Positions 20,336-30,387 of a stretch of 30,387 nt of DNA are shown one piece after another (position 1 is the first letter of the stretch; the number at the start of each line of letters is the position of its first letter). Location of the stretch: the NCBI GenBank assembly GCA_000787465.1, contig JSYX01000407.1:1-30387 (forward strand), read 5' to 3'. A program made the translations under genes and the position numbers. The notes below the pieces were generated by a model. The model did not search any database and was not told the DNA's origin. It saw nothing but the letters and a program-made list of their open reading frames with translations. Source of the DNA: Thermomucor indicae-seudaticae. Taxonomy: Eukaryota > Mucoromycota > Mucoromycetes > Mucorales > Lichtheimiaceae.

Positions 20336-20650
20336 ATGTTTCGTCGTCCTCCGTCGAGCATTACGCTCAAAGACAGTGATTTTGACGAATTCGACGAGCT
20401 TAAGAGGGCCTACGAAGAAGAGAAAGCCAAACAGGCGGCCGCGGAAAAACACAGTGGAGAACGCGAAATGTTACTGGAGCGTACCATTGCCCATGACAAT
20501 GCCAAGGGAAAATCGACTAAAAAAGACAATCCACCTGAAGCGTCATCATCGTCGTCAAGAATGACTTACGTTTCAAAGCGGCGGCGCGTCGCTGCGGCGG
20601 ACAAGCAGGCTGCGATTCGAAGCCGGCTAGGCATCAACGACAAAAAATAA
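20336..20650 (+). CDS. CDC26: CDC26-like subunit of the anaphase-promoting complex
   Basis: Intronless gene of 104 residues. The first residues, MFRRPPSSITLKDSDFDEFD, follow the CDC26 pattern (M-L/F-R-R-x-P-T/S-x-I-x-L, then an acidic D-x-x-E-F/Y). In CDC26 this N-terminus is held inside the TPR groove of APC6/Cdc16 and stabilises that subunit. A charged helix (residues 19-40), a Ser-rich linker and a basic C-terminus (SKRRRVAAADKQAAIRSRLG) follow. CDC26 proteins are short and poorly conserved beyond the N-terminus, so the call rests mostly on the first 12 residues and on size. The ATG has a CACC context. A short upstream ORF begins at about 20210 and ends well before the start. Confidence 0.65.
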   Translation: MFRRPPSSITLKDSDFDEFDELKRAYEEEKAKQAAAEKHSGEREMLLERTIAHDNAKGKSTKKDNPPEASSSSSRMTYVSKRRRVAAADKQAAIRSRLGINDKK

Positions 20651-21556
20651 TGCCTCGTAAGAACGCCCGCCCGCCCACCATTTCCACGCATACGTTTGCA
20701 TCCATGTATATATATATCCCAAATGATTATAGCATTTACTTATTGAAGAGGTTTTGTACGAAGATTGAATAGGTAGGGAAACATCTTCCTGTTTGTTACA
20801 AGCGGGTGGCTAGCTATAACATCTGTTTCGCTTAGTGGCCTTTTGGCAAATATTTGTCTCGCTTTAGCATATCAATGAACCCACTCTTGTATACACGCTA
20901 TGTTGTCGGTTAGCAAAAAAAATGTCGAGTACCCGGCCGAGGGCTATGAGTAGCGCAGAGATCTTGGCACGATTGCATAGTTTAGCCACGTTACGTTGTT
21001 CTGGATCAAACAAGGACTCGCCAATGGATGCTTCTCCGAGATGGGGCTGCATAGATTAGGGTTCCTCGTCTAAATACGCGATGAAGAAGAAGCTGCTGCT
21101 GCATGATGATGTTATCAATGATCCTGCCTACTTGGCAGTAATGAGGCTTGGGACATGAGAGATGTCGACTGATATCGAGATCTACGAGCAACCAGTCTAT
21201 TATGGATGTGACGCGAGTTAACTTGTAAAGCACATTTCAGCGTGATAAAGGCTGTGAACAGAGGGGGGTTGCCACTACTGATCAGAAAGTACGGGATGGT
21301 CCTGTAAATTGTTACATTCTACAGCGATATTACCGGGTATGATATTCCGTTCACCGTGCGAAGACTTTAAAATGGAAAGCGTCCATGTAGTCTCACCCTT
21401 TTTTACCGTCTGTTTCAATCACAACCATTGCACTGACACCGACCCATTCGTTTCTTACCTAATCTCCCTTATTCATGCGGGAAAAGGGGTGAGCCACGGT
21501 TTTCTGGCTTATTCGGCTGTCCATACTTTTTTCTCTCTCTCTTTTACTGACAAGCC
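20651..21556. other. Intergenic region without a recognisable gene
   Basis: About 0.9 kb between the CDC26-like gene and the kelch gene. It contains an AT repeat at about 20707-20717, which may belong to the 3' end of the upstream gene. I see no gene. Confidence 0.45.
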
Positions 21557-21577
21557 ATGATTCTATACCTGTTTTAA
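21557..21577 (+). promoter_or_regulatory. Six-codon upstream ORF ending 2 nt before the main start
   Basis: An ATG at 21557 opens a six-codon frame with TAA at 21575-21577; the kelch gene ATG follows after two bases, at 21580. The spacing equals that seen at the glycosyltransferase gene. Confidence 0.4.
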
Positions 21578-21579
21578 AA

Positions 21580-23847
21580 ATGATTTTGCGGATATCACAT
21601 AACTCTGCATTTATTTTCACACTGACACTTTGTTTCTCCAAAGTCAAAGGGTACACCGCAATGGGTCGATTTGGTCATTCGGCAGTACTCGTGAATGATA
21701 GGTGACCAAGAAACGAGAAAAGAGAGAGAGGCGTAATCTATTGACATGAAAAGTTAGCATCTATTTTTACGGAGGAGACTCTTCGATCACTTCTTCGACG
21801 AGCACACCGCTTTGGATGTCGGATATGGCGATCTTACCTATCAGCGCCCCGTTCTCGCTCACCGATCCTCCATGGAAGCCGTCGTCGGGTCCACAGAACT
21901 CGGTCGGCGGGCCTGTGGTGTACTCACACACGGCGTTCGTGGGAGGACCGAACGGCGGGAACATGATCATTGTGGGCGGCGTCAGGCCCGCCGCAGCGTC
22001 GACGGATGCGGACGACGCAGCGATCGCTTACAGTTATGATTGCGATACTGGACAGTGGAACTCGTTCAGTCTGCCAACAGGTAACTTTTTGAACCGGCAG
22101 GGTGCCGCGAGTTCCGTGACCAGTCATGGTATTGCCCATGTAAGTCCAGTCCCGTTGCTTTTGTGTATATAACTAGACACAACGCTCACCATGGGGTCTC
22201 CAAAAAAAAGATATGGGGAGGAAAGAGAGCGGGTCCTAGTGCAAATACAAACACCACCAAACAACAACAACAACAACAACAACCACTGCCTGCGACCATG
22301 TACCGCCTAGACTCTCTGTATCCGAACAATTCTTACATGTCACCTCCGACGTACCCGATGCCCGCGATGCGGTACGCTCACACACAGACACTGATCCACG
22401 ATCGGATGATTGTGATTCTGGGCGGCTTCGATAGTCTGACGGGCGAAGCGGTCTCGATGTCGGATGTATGGCAGTACGATATCCTGACTAACCAATGGAC
22501 CCATGTCACGGCCAAGCTGGACAAAGACAATAAGCCGGCCAGTCGAAGCAGTCATAGTCAAGTGCTGATGCCTGACGGTGTGTCTATCTTAATGTAAGAA
22601 GGCTCTCTCAGGACATTTTATTTTTTTTACTAGTGGAGACTCCACAAGGGCGGGGGGAATTCACCACGTTTGCTATTAGTTATGGAGGCTACGATGGGTA
22701 TCATGTATTTAATGACGTGGCCGTGTTGGATACCCGGACATGGACTTGGACGATCAAGAATACCAATGCAGCTGTACAAGGACGTGCCGACGTAAGTAGA
22801 GAGAAAAAGTTGCTCATTGCATTCAATGCAATGGTTCTTGCTCCCATCCATAGCATGATTGACTTATTGACCTTAGCACACAGGTAAGAACCATCTAGGG
22901 GACCGTGAGTCGTAAGCGTCACCGACCCACCCTTTCTTTCTAGCAACACTGGTTGGCACAAACATGATTGTCGCGTTCGGGTTTACAGGTTCGATCCATC
23001 CACAAAAAAAACGATATACGCTATTAACATTGGGCACGTGTTTTGAAAAAAAGGTGTTTCTACGGCGTTGACGGTCATGTCGGATATCGAGGTTTTTGAT
23101 ACGATTACTTGGAGCTGGACTTCAACGTATATCCCGTCACCCGGATACGCAGTGGGCAACGGCCATGATACTGGAATCAACGGGCCGGACAAGACAGGCA
23201 CGGTGATATCAAGCACACCGTCGATGGCGATTGTAGCGGGCGCTATCACAGGCGTACTCGTGGTCTTGGTACTCGTGATTGTAGCGCTTTACATGTTTCA
23301 TTATCATCAGAAGCGTCAGAAGGTGCAGGAGGAGCAAGAAGATGATGATGATCCGAACCCTGTGACGCCGATCAAGGAGCCTGTTCCTCAACGCATTATC
23401 ACTACTACTACTACACCAGCAGCAGCAGCAGCAGCAGTGTATTCACCCCATCCTCCTTCGTCGTCACCGATTCCGTCTCCCTGGACACCCACCGTACGAC
23501 AAAGTTTCCCGCCTGCTACGGCGGATGTGCGTCGAGCCGTGACCATGCCCTATTACTACTACCCGCAGTATTGCTTTATCAGTAAGCCGGACGAAGAGCC
23601 CATCTGGAACAGGCACTTTGTTGTGCGCCGCGCAGCGACAACACCCAAAGCAGCAGCATCATCCAACAAACAACAGGCAGCAGCAACAGAAGACGACGAG
23701 ATGTTTGATCAACAAGAATTCATTTTGCGTATGACAGACGACCAAGCATCAGCCTCTCAAGAAGAAGAACAGAGAACTGTTACTGAAACCGAGCAAATCG
23801 ATAAACAGAATGATTGTTTGCAAAGAGAGGGCTCCATCAATAAATGA
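21580..23847 (+). CDS. Kelch-repeat type I membrane protein, seven exons
   Basis: Exons 21580-21701, 21758-22139, 22211-22593, 22680-22791, 22877-22883, 22944-22988 and 23054-23847 give 614 residues. An N-terminal hydrophobic signal peptide precedes an extracellular kelch beta-propeller; blades are marked by RFGHSAV...IYFYGG, AMRYAHTQ...VILGGF, SRSSHSQ...ILIYGGYDG and RADHTATLVG. One membrane helix follows at about residues 408-431, then a 180-residue cytosolic tail with poly-Ala, Pro/Ser and acidic low-complexity stretches. Kelch propellers bind proteins or glycans; the ligand is unknown. The fifth exon is only 7 nt (CACACAG) yet is needed to build the RADHTATLVG blade start. CAA (22262-22282) and GCA (from about 23417) repeats encode Gln and Ala runs. 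The tail end faces the MAPKK gene 3' to 3'. Confidence 0.85.
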
Positions 23848-24241
23848 ATCGGCGTAAAAAAAAGAAGCAGACGCTTGTCCCTTGTTAAAAAGTGTTTTAT
23901 TCTAAGCATCGACATCGCTGTAAGAACAAGTATTTCAAAATGGATGCTGGCGCCAAAATAGGGCGCAGATTTCCAAAGCATGCTCAAGCCCATACAGCAC
24001 GTGTGTTGTACAAGCTGCATTTTGATGTCCCCGCGACAGAGACGAATGTTATTCAGAAAAGAGAACTTGACGGACAAAAGAAAAAGAAAGGGAAACAACG
24101 AATTAACGATAAGCAAGTTTTGCATCCGTAGAGTCGATAGGAGTTGCAGGCGGTGATATCGATCAGAAAGTGCCACTGACAAAAGGGAAAAAAAGAAGAG
24201 GGAATAGTACCATCACTGACGCACGGGGGGCATCACCACCA
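23848..24241. other. Convergent 3' spacer
   Basis: Shared terminator region of the kelch gene (plus) and the MAPKK gene (minus). The plus-strand open frame at 23892-24131 is Lys-rich and featureless and is not called. A G6 run lies at about 24225-24230. Confidence 0.5.
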
Positions 24242-26006
24242 TCACTTGTTGTGGTTGGCCAATGCTTGCTGCCGTGCTTCATAAGCATCATTTGCCCATT
24301 TTGCCATATCCACATCCACGTTCTCGTATTTCGTAATGAACGGATGCTCAAGGAGTTCTGCGTAACTCGGCCGCTTATCCGCATCTTTCCGCAGACTGCC
24401 AATATGAAGATGAGTTATCAGCGAATGACCAGCCAGCAGCATAAAAAGTTCACGTACCATGCGGCAATAAAGTCCCGTGCCTCTGGCGAGAAATGGTCAG
24501 GCAATGTGGGTGGTTCTTCATCCACAATGGCTTTCAGTTGTGCAAACATATTGTCATATGTATATGGGTATTTCCCTCCAGCCATTTCCACCAGTGACAG
24601 TCCAAGAGACCAGACATCTGACGATACGGTATATGTATTGGCTGCCTTAATACGCTCCGGCTACACACAAATATCAATCACAAATGATTCTCTCCATGTA
24701 CTCACGGCCAGTCAACTTACAGCCATGTAGCTTTGGCATCCAATATTGGTCTTGGCAAGCGACTTGTCCAGTTGTCCAGAGACTCCAAAATCGCACAGTT
24801 TCACTTGACCTTTTCGATTCGCCAGGACATTCGTAGGTTTCACGTCTATATCTTCCAGTCAATAAAATGGCTGCTGTAACAAGCAATTCACGAGCCCCCG
24901 ATATATTACCTCGATGAATGATGGAGAGCTCGTCTTTGAGAAACTTCAATCCTTTGACCATCTAGTGTCACCGTTCAGTCATGATCCATGCACATTTCCA
25001 CGTGCTGAGCGGCTTTACCGAGGTTGCAATCTTTGCCAAGACGTCCTCTGGAACTCCATTGCCATACAACTTGTCTAATGATCCCGAATCCATATATTCC
25101 ATACAGTAGTATACGCATGATTCTATAAAAAAGGCGCCATAGAATTCCACAATATAATCGCTCGTGCTCTTGTGAAGGACGTCCAGTTCCATCAGGATTT
25201 GGCGTAGTTTCGTTTCGTCGAGCTCCAACCGAATTTCCTATAACCACGACATTAAGTACATCGGGCAGGAGGGGGGGAATAAGCTCAAAGGAGTCACTGT
25301 CTGTCACCTTCATGGCCATGACAACGTTGGTCACTCTATGGCACACCTAAGAACGAGGGAGTCATTAAGTATCATGCTAAGTCCAGGTCGAAATTGTACA
25401 AGATATACACACATACCTTTTGTACGGTGCCATACTGGCCCTTACCCAATTCCTCTTGCAGTTCCAAATCATCCATCTTGATCGCAAAACTGCTCCCGTT
25501 ACTGAAATCCACACCATCGGCATGAATAATAGCTTTGCCGGCAAAGTTGAGTTTACCCGACGGATCACTAATATATACAGTATGAACGGATATATATATA
25601 TGTACGACCGTTGAGAAAAGAAGAGAGGAGATATTGCCCGCAAAGAGATGAATACGTACACGTATTTTGAAAAATTGGCAAACGGTGTCTGGTCGGGTTT
25701 GGGTGCCAGGCCTAACTGCGACAGATTCAAAGCTGGTTTGTTACCCATACGGCCTCCTAACGTCGGTGCGCCGGGTCGTCGTTTCACCTGTGGCGGTGGA
25801 AGCGGAGGACGATTGGACATGGGCGGTAAAGGAGAACGACTCATGGGAGGCAACACGGACCGGTTCATGCTGTTGCTGCTACTACTACTACTGCCAGTTA
25901 TTGGACCTGCAGGAATAGGTGGTGACTGTCGCTGATGCTGATCTCGTTGTTTTATAGACTCCCTCTCTTCAAGGGGCAGGTTGGAAATGCCATTGGCGAG
26001 GTTCAT
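24242..26006 (-). CDS. PBS2: Pbs2/Wis1-type MAP kinase kinase (HOG osmostress pathway)
   Basis: Eight exons (26006-25660, 25567-25417, 25346-25308, 25237-25019, 24961-24910, 24845-24721, 24660-24458, 24395-24242) give 429 residues. It is a dual-specificity kinase expected to activate the Hog1/Sty1 p38-type MAPK. Kinase features: GKGQYGTV glycine loop, MAMK (K179), [29 protein letters not shown] (D270), CDFG (D288), and activation-loop S298 and T302 in [16 protein letters not shown], the pair phosphorylated by MAPKKKs. The wording is of Pbs2 rather than Ste7 or Mkk1. The N-terminus is short (yeast Pbs2 is about 670 residues) but has proline motifs ([15 protein letters not shown]) suited to binding an SH3 domain, as Sho1 does in yeast. 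A purine GA tract lies just upstream. It is divergent from the 55-residue protein gene. Confidence 0.93.
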
Positions 26007-26837
26007 TTCAAACGTTGAAAGGAAAGGGTTAAAAAATAGAGAGAGAGAGAGAAAGAGAGAAAGAAAGGTTGTCGGTTTGAAGTTTCTCCGTCAGTCTGAC
26101 AAAGACCAAGAATCCCAGATACCAGAGAGAGCTGCGCCTTTACTTCATTACAGACTGTCAACTATGACAGACCCTATCTTTTTTTTTGCACGTAAGAAAC
26201 AGAGACTTAATATATCTGAAGCATTTTCCTCTAAATCGGGCAAGTACCTTTGCCCTATAGAAGGGCTTCCATTACAGGCAAACAAGGCCGGGTTAGCTGT
26301 AGGCAAATCATACTGTAGACTGTTCTCCTGAACAGAAAGCAAAAGCCTATGGGCACAGCAGAACAGGAAGAAATGAAAAGGTGAGAACAAGAGAATGACA
26401 TGGGTTGTAACAAACTGGCCATTACCGATCGTTGTTTCTTGGTACTTGTTGCCTATACCGAATGTACAGGCACTGTTCGTTAGCGACGTAATGTATGCCT
26501 TTTGCATAACATTCGTCATTGGCAGGACGCTATAAAACCAACGTTGCGGGGAGACTCGAGGAAGCATCTAGATCACTGTTGAAGCTGTCAACTTGTATAC
26601 AGTTTACTGTGCTCAGGATTTACACCCGTGGCTTCTAATCATTTACAAGGGAAGACTATCTATCATTACGATCCATCTTATTGCATCCCGCATTTGGCAA
26701 GATGACAATGACGGAACCATGGAGCATATGAAACTTCTTTATCAGGATGAAAAAAACTGGGGTCATTAAGTACGTTATTGACATCATATAGAAAGTAGAG
26801 CCTATCAAAAGGTGTAGAGATCTGTTTTGCGCAGATC
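26007..26837. other. Divergent promoter region with purine tract
   Basis: This 831-bp stretch separates the start of the MAPKK from that of the small MGAVVSC-type gene. A purine-only GA/GAAA tract occupies about 26038-26068, in the expected MAPKK leader. Several ATGs precede the small gene, so its mRNA leader may be short or spliced. No further gene is recognised. Confidence 0.5.
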
Positions 26838-27070
26838 ATGGGTGCTGTCGTTTCTTGTCTCAACGGGATTGTTACTTCAATAGCATCACTATTCACCGGC
26901 ATTGTCAGTGGAATAGCTGGTAAGCTCGATTAATAATAAACCAACTGAAAGAACAGACAATAATAAACAAGAGGTTGGGGGTAGGCTTCTTGAATGTCAT
27001 TGTATCGTCAATTGTATCATGCATCACGGGCATCTTTAGGGCTCTCGGACGGCTTTGTCCCTGTTGCTAG
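26838..27070 (+). CDS. MGAVVSC-type small hydrophobic protein, 55 residues
   Basis: Two exons, 26838-26919 and 26985-27070, with a 65-nt GTAAGC...GTAG intron (phase 1), give 55 residues. The product starts MGAVVSC, is almost entirely hydrophobic with regularly spaced Gly and Ser, and ends LGRLCPCC. Small fungal proteins with the same start (MGAVVSC followed by repeated Ile/Val/Gly/Ser) are widespread and unnamed; this is from memory. Gly2 fits N-myristoylation, and Cys7 plus the C-terminal cysteines fit palmitoylation, so membrane attachment is likely but not shown. It is too short and too split to appear in a plain ORF search. A tag such as lipid-anchored membrane protein of unknown function is the most that can be said. 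Confidence 0.72.
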
Positions 27071-27885
27071 TACGCATGAAGCCATGGTAGCACGGAGCGC
27101 CATGGCCCTGCCCTGTCCACACGACCACATCTTTCTTGTTTTACGTACATGATATCAAGACCCGGTTACGATTCTACCAACAAACAAGTGTACGCCTACA
27201 AACTATTCCGTCTATCCTTGAGGAATCCATTTTATATGCCGTTTCATCTGAATAATAAATATCCTGCTCAAAGACGCGAAGTCAAAGTGATCGGTATTGG
27301 TTGATTTTCAATCGACGCAAAAAGCAATATGGTACATTGCAGACATTGAGGAACGTACGATGTGTGCTTGCTCTGAAGTCGGGTATGCGTATAAAATTAC
27401 TGCATGCAAGGGGTTGACATTGAGATGCTAGTCTAATCGTTAAATATCTTTCCATTTTGCACAGAATGAGCACAGTGTGATCTTGAAACAAACGTTTTGC
27501 GTCTGAACGAATCAAATCGCCGAACGCCGCACTGTCTTTTGCGGAAAAGCATATTTATCCAAATGCAACGCGAATTATTCTGAAAATTCACCATAACTAT
27601 TGGCAAGGTCATTGCGGCGGCAGGATTCAGTCAGACCATAGCCGAAGGACAGTGTGCTATTCGGAACGGAGCGCGCTTGGGGAGGTCTTCATTGACAATC
27701 AAAGGCCGAAACTTGGTCGGCGCGTCTGCATTGCAGCATGACTGTCGTCAAAAGTTGAATGGATACCTTTGCTTGAGGCGAATAATAATGTGATCTTGCT
27801 TACCAATCTTGAATGCTGTTGTTACCTTGCATCTTTCTTTTTGAGGAAAAGGACACGGCGTCATCGGGGGGGAAAAGGCGTCGAC
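27071..27885. other. Intergenic region without a recognisable gene
   Basis: About 0.8 kb between the small hydrophobic protein and the FAH-family gene. Open frames are short and featureless (for example minus-strand 27282-27515). The last part is GC-richer and is probably the promoter of the FAH-family gene. Confidence 0.45.
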
Positions 27886-27945
27886 ATGCGCGCGGGCATG
27901 GGTGATTTTTTCTCTTGGCGCGTTCTCTTTTTCTTTTCCTTGTAG
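27886..27945 (+). promoter_or_regulatory. 19-codon upstream ORF before the FAH-family gene
   Basis: An ATG at 27886 opens 19 codons ending in TAG 27943-27945, 12 bases before the main ATG. The same TAG ends a pyrimidine-rich TTTCCTTGTAG that could be a leader splice acceptor, in which case the upstream ORF would be removed. Confidence 0.3.
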
Positions 27946-27957
27946 CGTTTTTTAACA

Positions 27958-29170
27958 ATGCCTGCTTCTACTGTAAGTACTACTTGTTGCTACGTATATC
28001 TTGAGAGCATTCATCGAAACGTTTTCTACTTAAGATTGCCTCCGAATGGTCCCGACTTATTAGGTAAGACTCTTCCAGTTATTCGGCTAAACTTGATTCC
28101 TGACCGTGTTCCCCCATCCAAGGTTCCAAGACCCTCAAGGCAACATTCGATACGGCGAACCGATCCTGAAGCATAACGAGCTGACCCTGGATGATATATC
28201 CAATGGTCAACTTCAAGCGTACGTCATCGAAGGCGAGGTATTCGGTGTCCACCGGGTAACCGATCAAGTCGTTCCAGTAAAGAAGGTCTCTCTCTCGCTC
28301 TCTCTTCTTGCAACATGCCAGCTATTCGTCTTTCTGACAAGTTATTTTACCTTGTAGCTTCTCGCACCGATTCTACCGCCGTTTTACCGCGGCATCGGTC
28401 TTAATTATCGTCGGCATGCCGCCGAGCTCAATGCTGCATTGCCCAAGAACCCGGTCGTGTTCATTAAGCCGCCGCAGTGCACCATTGGACCGCTTGAGCC
28501 TATTGTGATTCCTAGCATTTGCCAGGATGGCCAGGTGGATTATGAAGCAGAATTGGCTGTTGTGATTGGCCGGTCTTGTAGGAATGTCAGCAAGGAAGAA
28601 GCTCTCGACTACGTGGCGGGTGAGTTGGCATAGAGAACGAGTCGTCTTCCTGCAAGGCTAAAAATGTTTGCCTTTTGCAATCCAGGCTACACGATATGTA
28701 ATGACGTCTCGGCCAGAAAATGGCAAACCCAGTTGTGTGGAGGGCAATGGTGCTTTGGAAAGGGCTTTGATACGTTTAACCCGATAGGACCCATGATTGT
28801 ATCATCCAAAGTCATCAAGGAGCCTGGCAATCTGCGCATCGGCACGCGTGTTAATGGCCAAATTCTGCAGGATTGGAACACGGGTGATATGAGTAAGTAA
28901 AGCTGTTCATGGATTCTTTTCGGTAAATCTGGCCACTGACGCTGTGGTGTACGTACAGTCTTTGATGTGGCTACACTAGTGAGCTTCCTGTCTCAGGGCA
29001 CGACTTTGCAACCCGGGGAGGTGATCATTACAGGCACTCCACATGGTGTCGGTGTGAGCAGAAATCCTCCAGTGTGGCTCAAGGACAAGGATGTGTGTGA
29101 GGTTTTTATACAAGGCATTGGCAGTCTTGTAAATCCAGTGACATATGAACGCACAGTGAATAAGCTGTAA
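27958..29170 (+). CDS. Fumarylacetoacetate hydrolase (FAH) family protein
   Basis: Exons 27958-27972, 28035-28063, 28123-28285, 28358-28619, 28686-28892 and 28959-29170 give 295 residues, typical for FAHD2-like enzymes. The first two exons are tiny (15 and 29 nt) and together build the family start EWSRLIRFQD. Metal-binding features are present: [11 protein letters not shown] (the E-x-E pair) and NDVSAR (Asp). Further conserved blocks are [20 protein letters not shown] and [13 protein letters not shown]. The family cleaves or decarboxylates acyl-pyruvate or dioic acid substrates, often in mitochondria; which substrate is used here cannot be read from the sequence. No obvious targeting peptide is visible. 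The next gene on the same strand starts 225 bp downstream. Confidence 0.9.
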
Positions 29171-29341
29171 TAAATGGATGATAGTCCTAGGAGCATTCCT
29201 TTTTGTTCGGTTGAACGTGTACGATAGCTCTTCTGGTCTGCGTTCTGTGAAATCACATTTTATTTCTTTGGACTGCTCCCTCACATCCCCCCCTCTTCCC
29301 TTCTCTTTCCGCTTCTTGTCTGGGGTGAGCTTGATCTCCAA

Positions 29342-29389
29342 ATGTCAATTGCATTTCACGCGCTTCGCTTACCTTTCCTTGAGCTCTAG
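29342..29389 (+). promoter_or_regulatory. 15-codon upstream ORF ending 6 nt before the BAH-PHD start
   Basis: An ATG at 29342 opens 15 codons with TAG at 29387-29389; the main ATG follows at 29396. The same TAG could also be a splice acceptor (GAGCTCTAG). Confidence 0.35.
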
Positions 29390-29395
29390 TCTGAA

Positions 29396-30387
29396 ATGGC
29401 TGAAAGCAAATCGCCAAAGCCCATCACGACCGCCACCCTAGTGGACGGATCGACGGTCGCCGTGAACGGTGAGTTTTTACTGCTTTACAAAAAATGTGAT
29501 CAAACCTTTTGACTACTTGGTGTTAAAAGACCACGTTTATCTCGCTCCCGAGCACCTCGGCGAGCCATACTACATCGGCCGGATCATGGAGTTCTGTGCG
29601 AGCAGCAAGCGGCGTGGTCTGCAGGCACGTGTTGCCTGGTACAACAGGCCGAAGGACGTTATCGGCGGCAGGTCCCACGACCCTCGTCTGCTTGTTGCTA
29701 CTATGCACTCTGATCTGAACCCGGTGTCGTCCATCCGTGGCAAGTGCACAGTGACCCACAAGCATTACATTCCTGCCGGCCAGTTGGAGGAGTACAAGAA
29801 GCAAGACGATCACTTTTACTACCATCAGTTATATGACCGATACATGCAGCGGCTTTACGACGTCGTCCCGTGCGAGCTCGTTCAGAACGTACCCGAGCCG
29901 ATCCTCAAGACGCTCCGGGAGCGTTATCAATTTATCGTCGTCGAGCAGGGAAAGGCCGCCGAGTTGACCGCCGCGATGCGCACATGTTGTGTGTGTCAAG
30001 ATTGGTGTGGCAGGTAAAATAGAAAAATTTTCTTAGAAATTTCCACAACATTAATCGCCATATCTCCCGTGATAATGGTGCTTCTTCCGTCAGGTGTGCT
30101 GCTTGCCAAGCGAATTATCATATGGCCTGCATGAAGCCACCTCTTCTTCGAAAGCCATCCAAGGGCTTTGCGTGGCAATGCGCCTTCTGTTCTCGCAAAG
30201 AAGTTCTGGAAAAGCCCGATATCTCCATTCCTGCAGACCCTTCTCGCAGTGCTGGTTCGCCCCTTGGAACAAAGTCTGAGCATCCATCCTCCTCCTCCTC
30301 TGATCGCGTCGTGCGACGCCAGACTCGTCACTCTTCTCATTCTAAAGCTCAAAAAAGTCGAAAATACTACTCCGGCCAAAATGGAAC
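29396..30387 (+). CDS. SNT2: Snt2-like BAH-PHD chromatin protein (5' part, cut by window edge)
   Basis: Exons 29396-29468, 29530-30013 and 30094 onward are in frame and still open at the window end, giving about 283 residues so far. A BAH domain covers about residues 25-140 (DHVYLAPE, PYYIGRIMEF, VAWYNRPKD, THKHYIPAGQL). A PHD finger follows, spread over the second splice: CCVCQDWCGRC, CQANYHMACMKPP, WQCAFC. Then a Ser-rich and basic stretch begins. In yeast and fission yeast, BAH-PHD proteins of this layout (Snt2) act in histone deacetylase or demethylase complexes and in stress-responsive transcription; they continue with SANT and further PHD modules, which would lie beyond the window. An RSC1/2-type or other BAH-PHD protein is the main alternative. 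Confidence 0.8.

Noticed and set aside
22984..22998. tRNA B-box-like GGTTCGATCC
   Set aside because: It spans the donor of the last kelch intron; no A box, acceptor stem or cloverleaf around it.
23892..24131. Plus-strand Lys-rich open frame of 79 codons
   Set aside because: It sits in the convergent 3' spacer, has low complexity and no family resemblance.

Overview
The window is nuclear DNA from a filamentous fungus, most likely an early-diverging one (Mucoromycota, Mucorales type). The placement is an inference from four things seen: genes dense with short introns (about 50-90 nt), orthologues of eukaryotic and fungal core genes, an EF-hand aspartate/glutamate carrier and a W07G4.4-type M17 peptidase, and a YARKS-motif/SWIM gene that I associate with Mucorales genomes. 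There is no rRNA, tRNA, CRISPR array or bacterial operon. By reading splice sites and checking phase I could rebuild most genes, and every complete model closes in frame.

Left part (1-3565): the 3' end of an unknown gene, then an apparently intact four-exon PIF/Harbinger (HARBI1-like) transposase on the minus strand, then about 1.5 kb without a recognisable gene. Left-centre (3566-12094): a one-exon Golgi-type DXD glycosyltransferase; PIG-S of the GPI transamidase, starting 80 bp downstream on the same strand; then, on the minus strand, a calcium-regulated mitochondrial aspartate/glutamate carrier and a seven-exon M17 leucyl aminopeptidase.

Centre (12095-17905): a 2.1 kb divergent spacer, an 11-exon GTPBP1/2-type translational GTPase, a small CoA-binding protein starting 80 bp after it, and a small single-pass membrane protein with an acidic tail. 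Next comes a transposon-like stretch (18908-20073) with a YARKS/SWIM-finger gene, followed by a CDC26-like APC/C subunit.

Right part (21580-30387): a secreted-type kelch membrane protein facing tail-to-tail a Pbs2/Wis1-type MAP kinase kinase of the osmostress pathway; divergent from the kinase, a 55-residue MGAVVSC-type small protein; then a fumarylacetoacetate hydrolase family enzyme and the 5' end of an Snt2-like BAH-PHD chromatin protein, cut by the window edge. The genes share no one pathway, although PIG-S and the glycosyltransferase both belong to glycoconjugate synthesis in the secretory system.

The most unusual signals are in gene architecture. There are microexons of 12 nt (encoding the P-loop core of the GTPase) and 7 nt (kelch gene). 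Two neighbouring genes have 3' splice sites preceded directly by G11 and G12. Two introns are GC-AG. Several upstream ORFs stop 2 nt before, or overlap, the main start codon. Two 80-bp intergenic spacers look like introns linking a stop codon to the next start.
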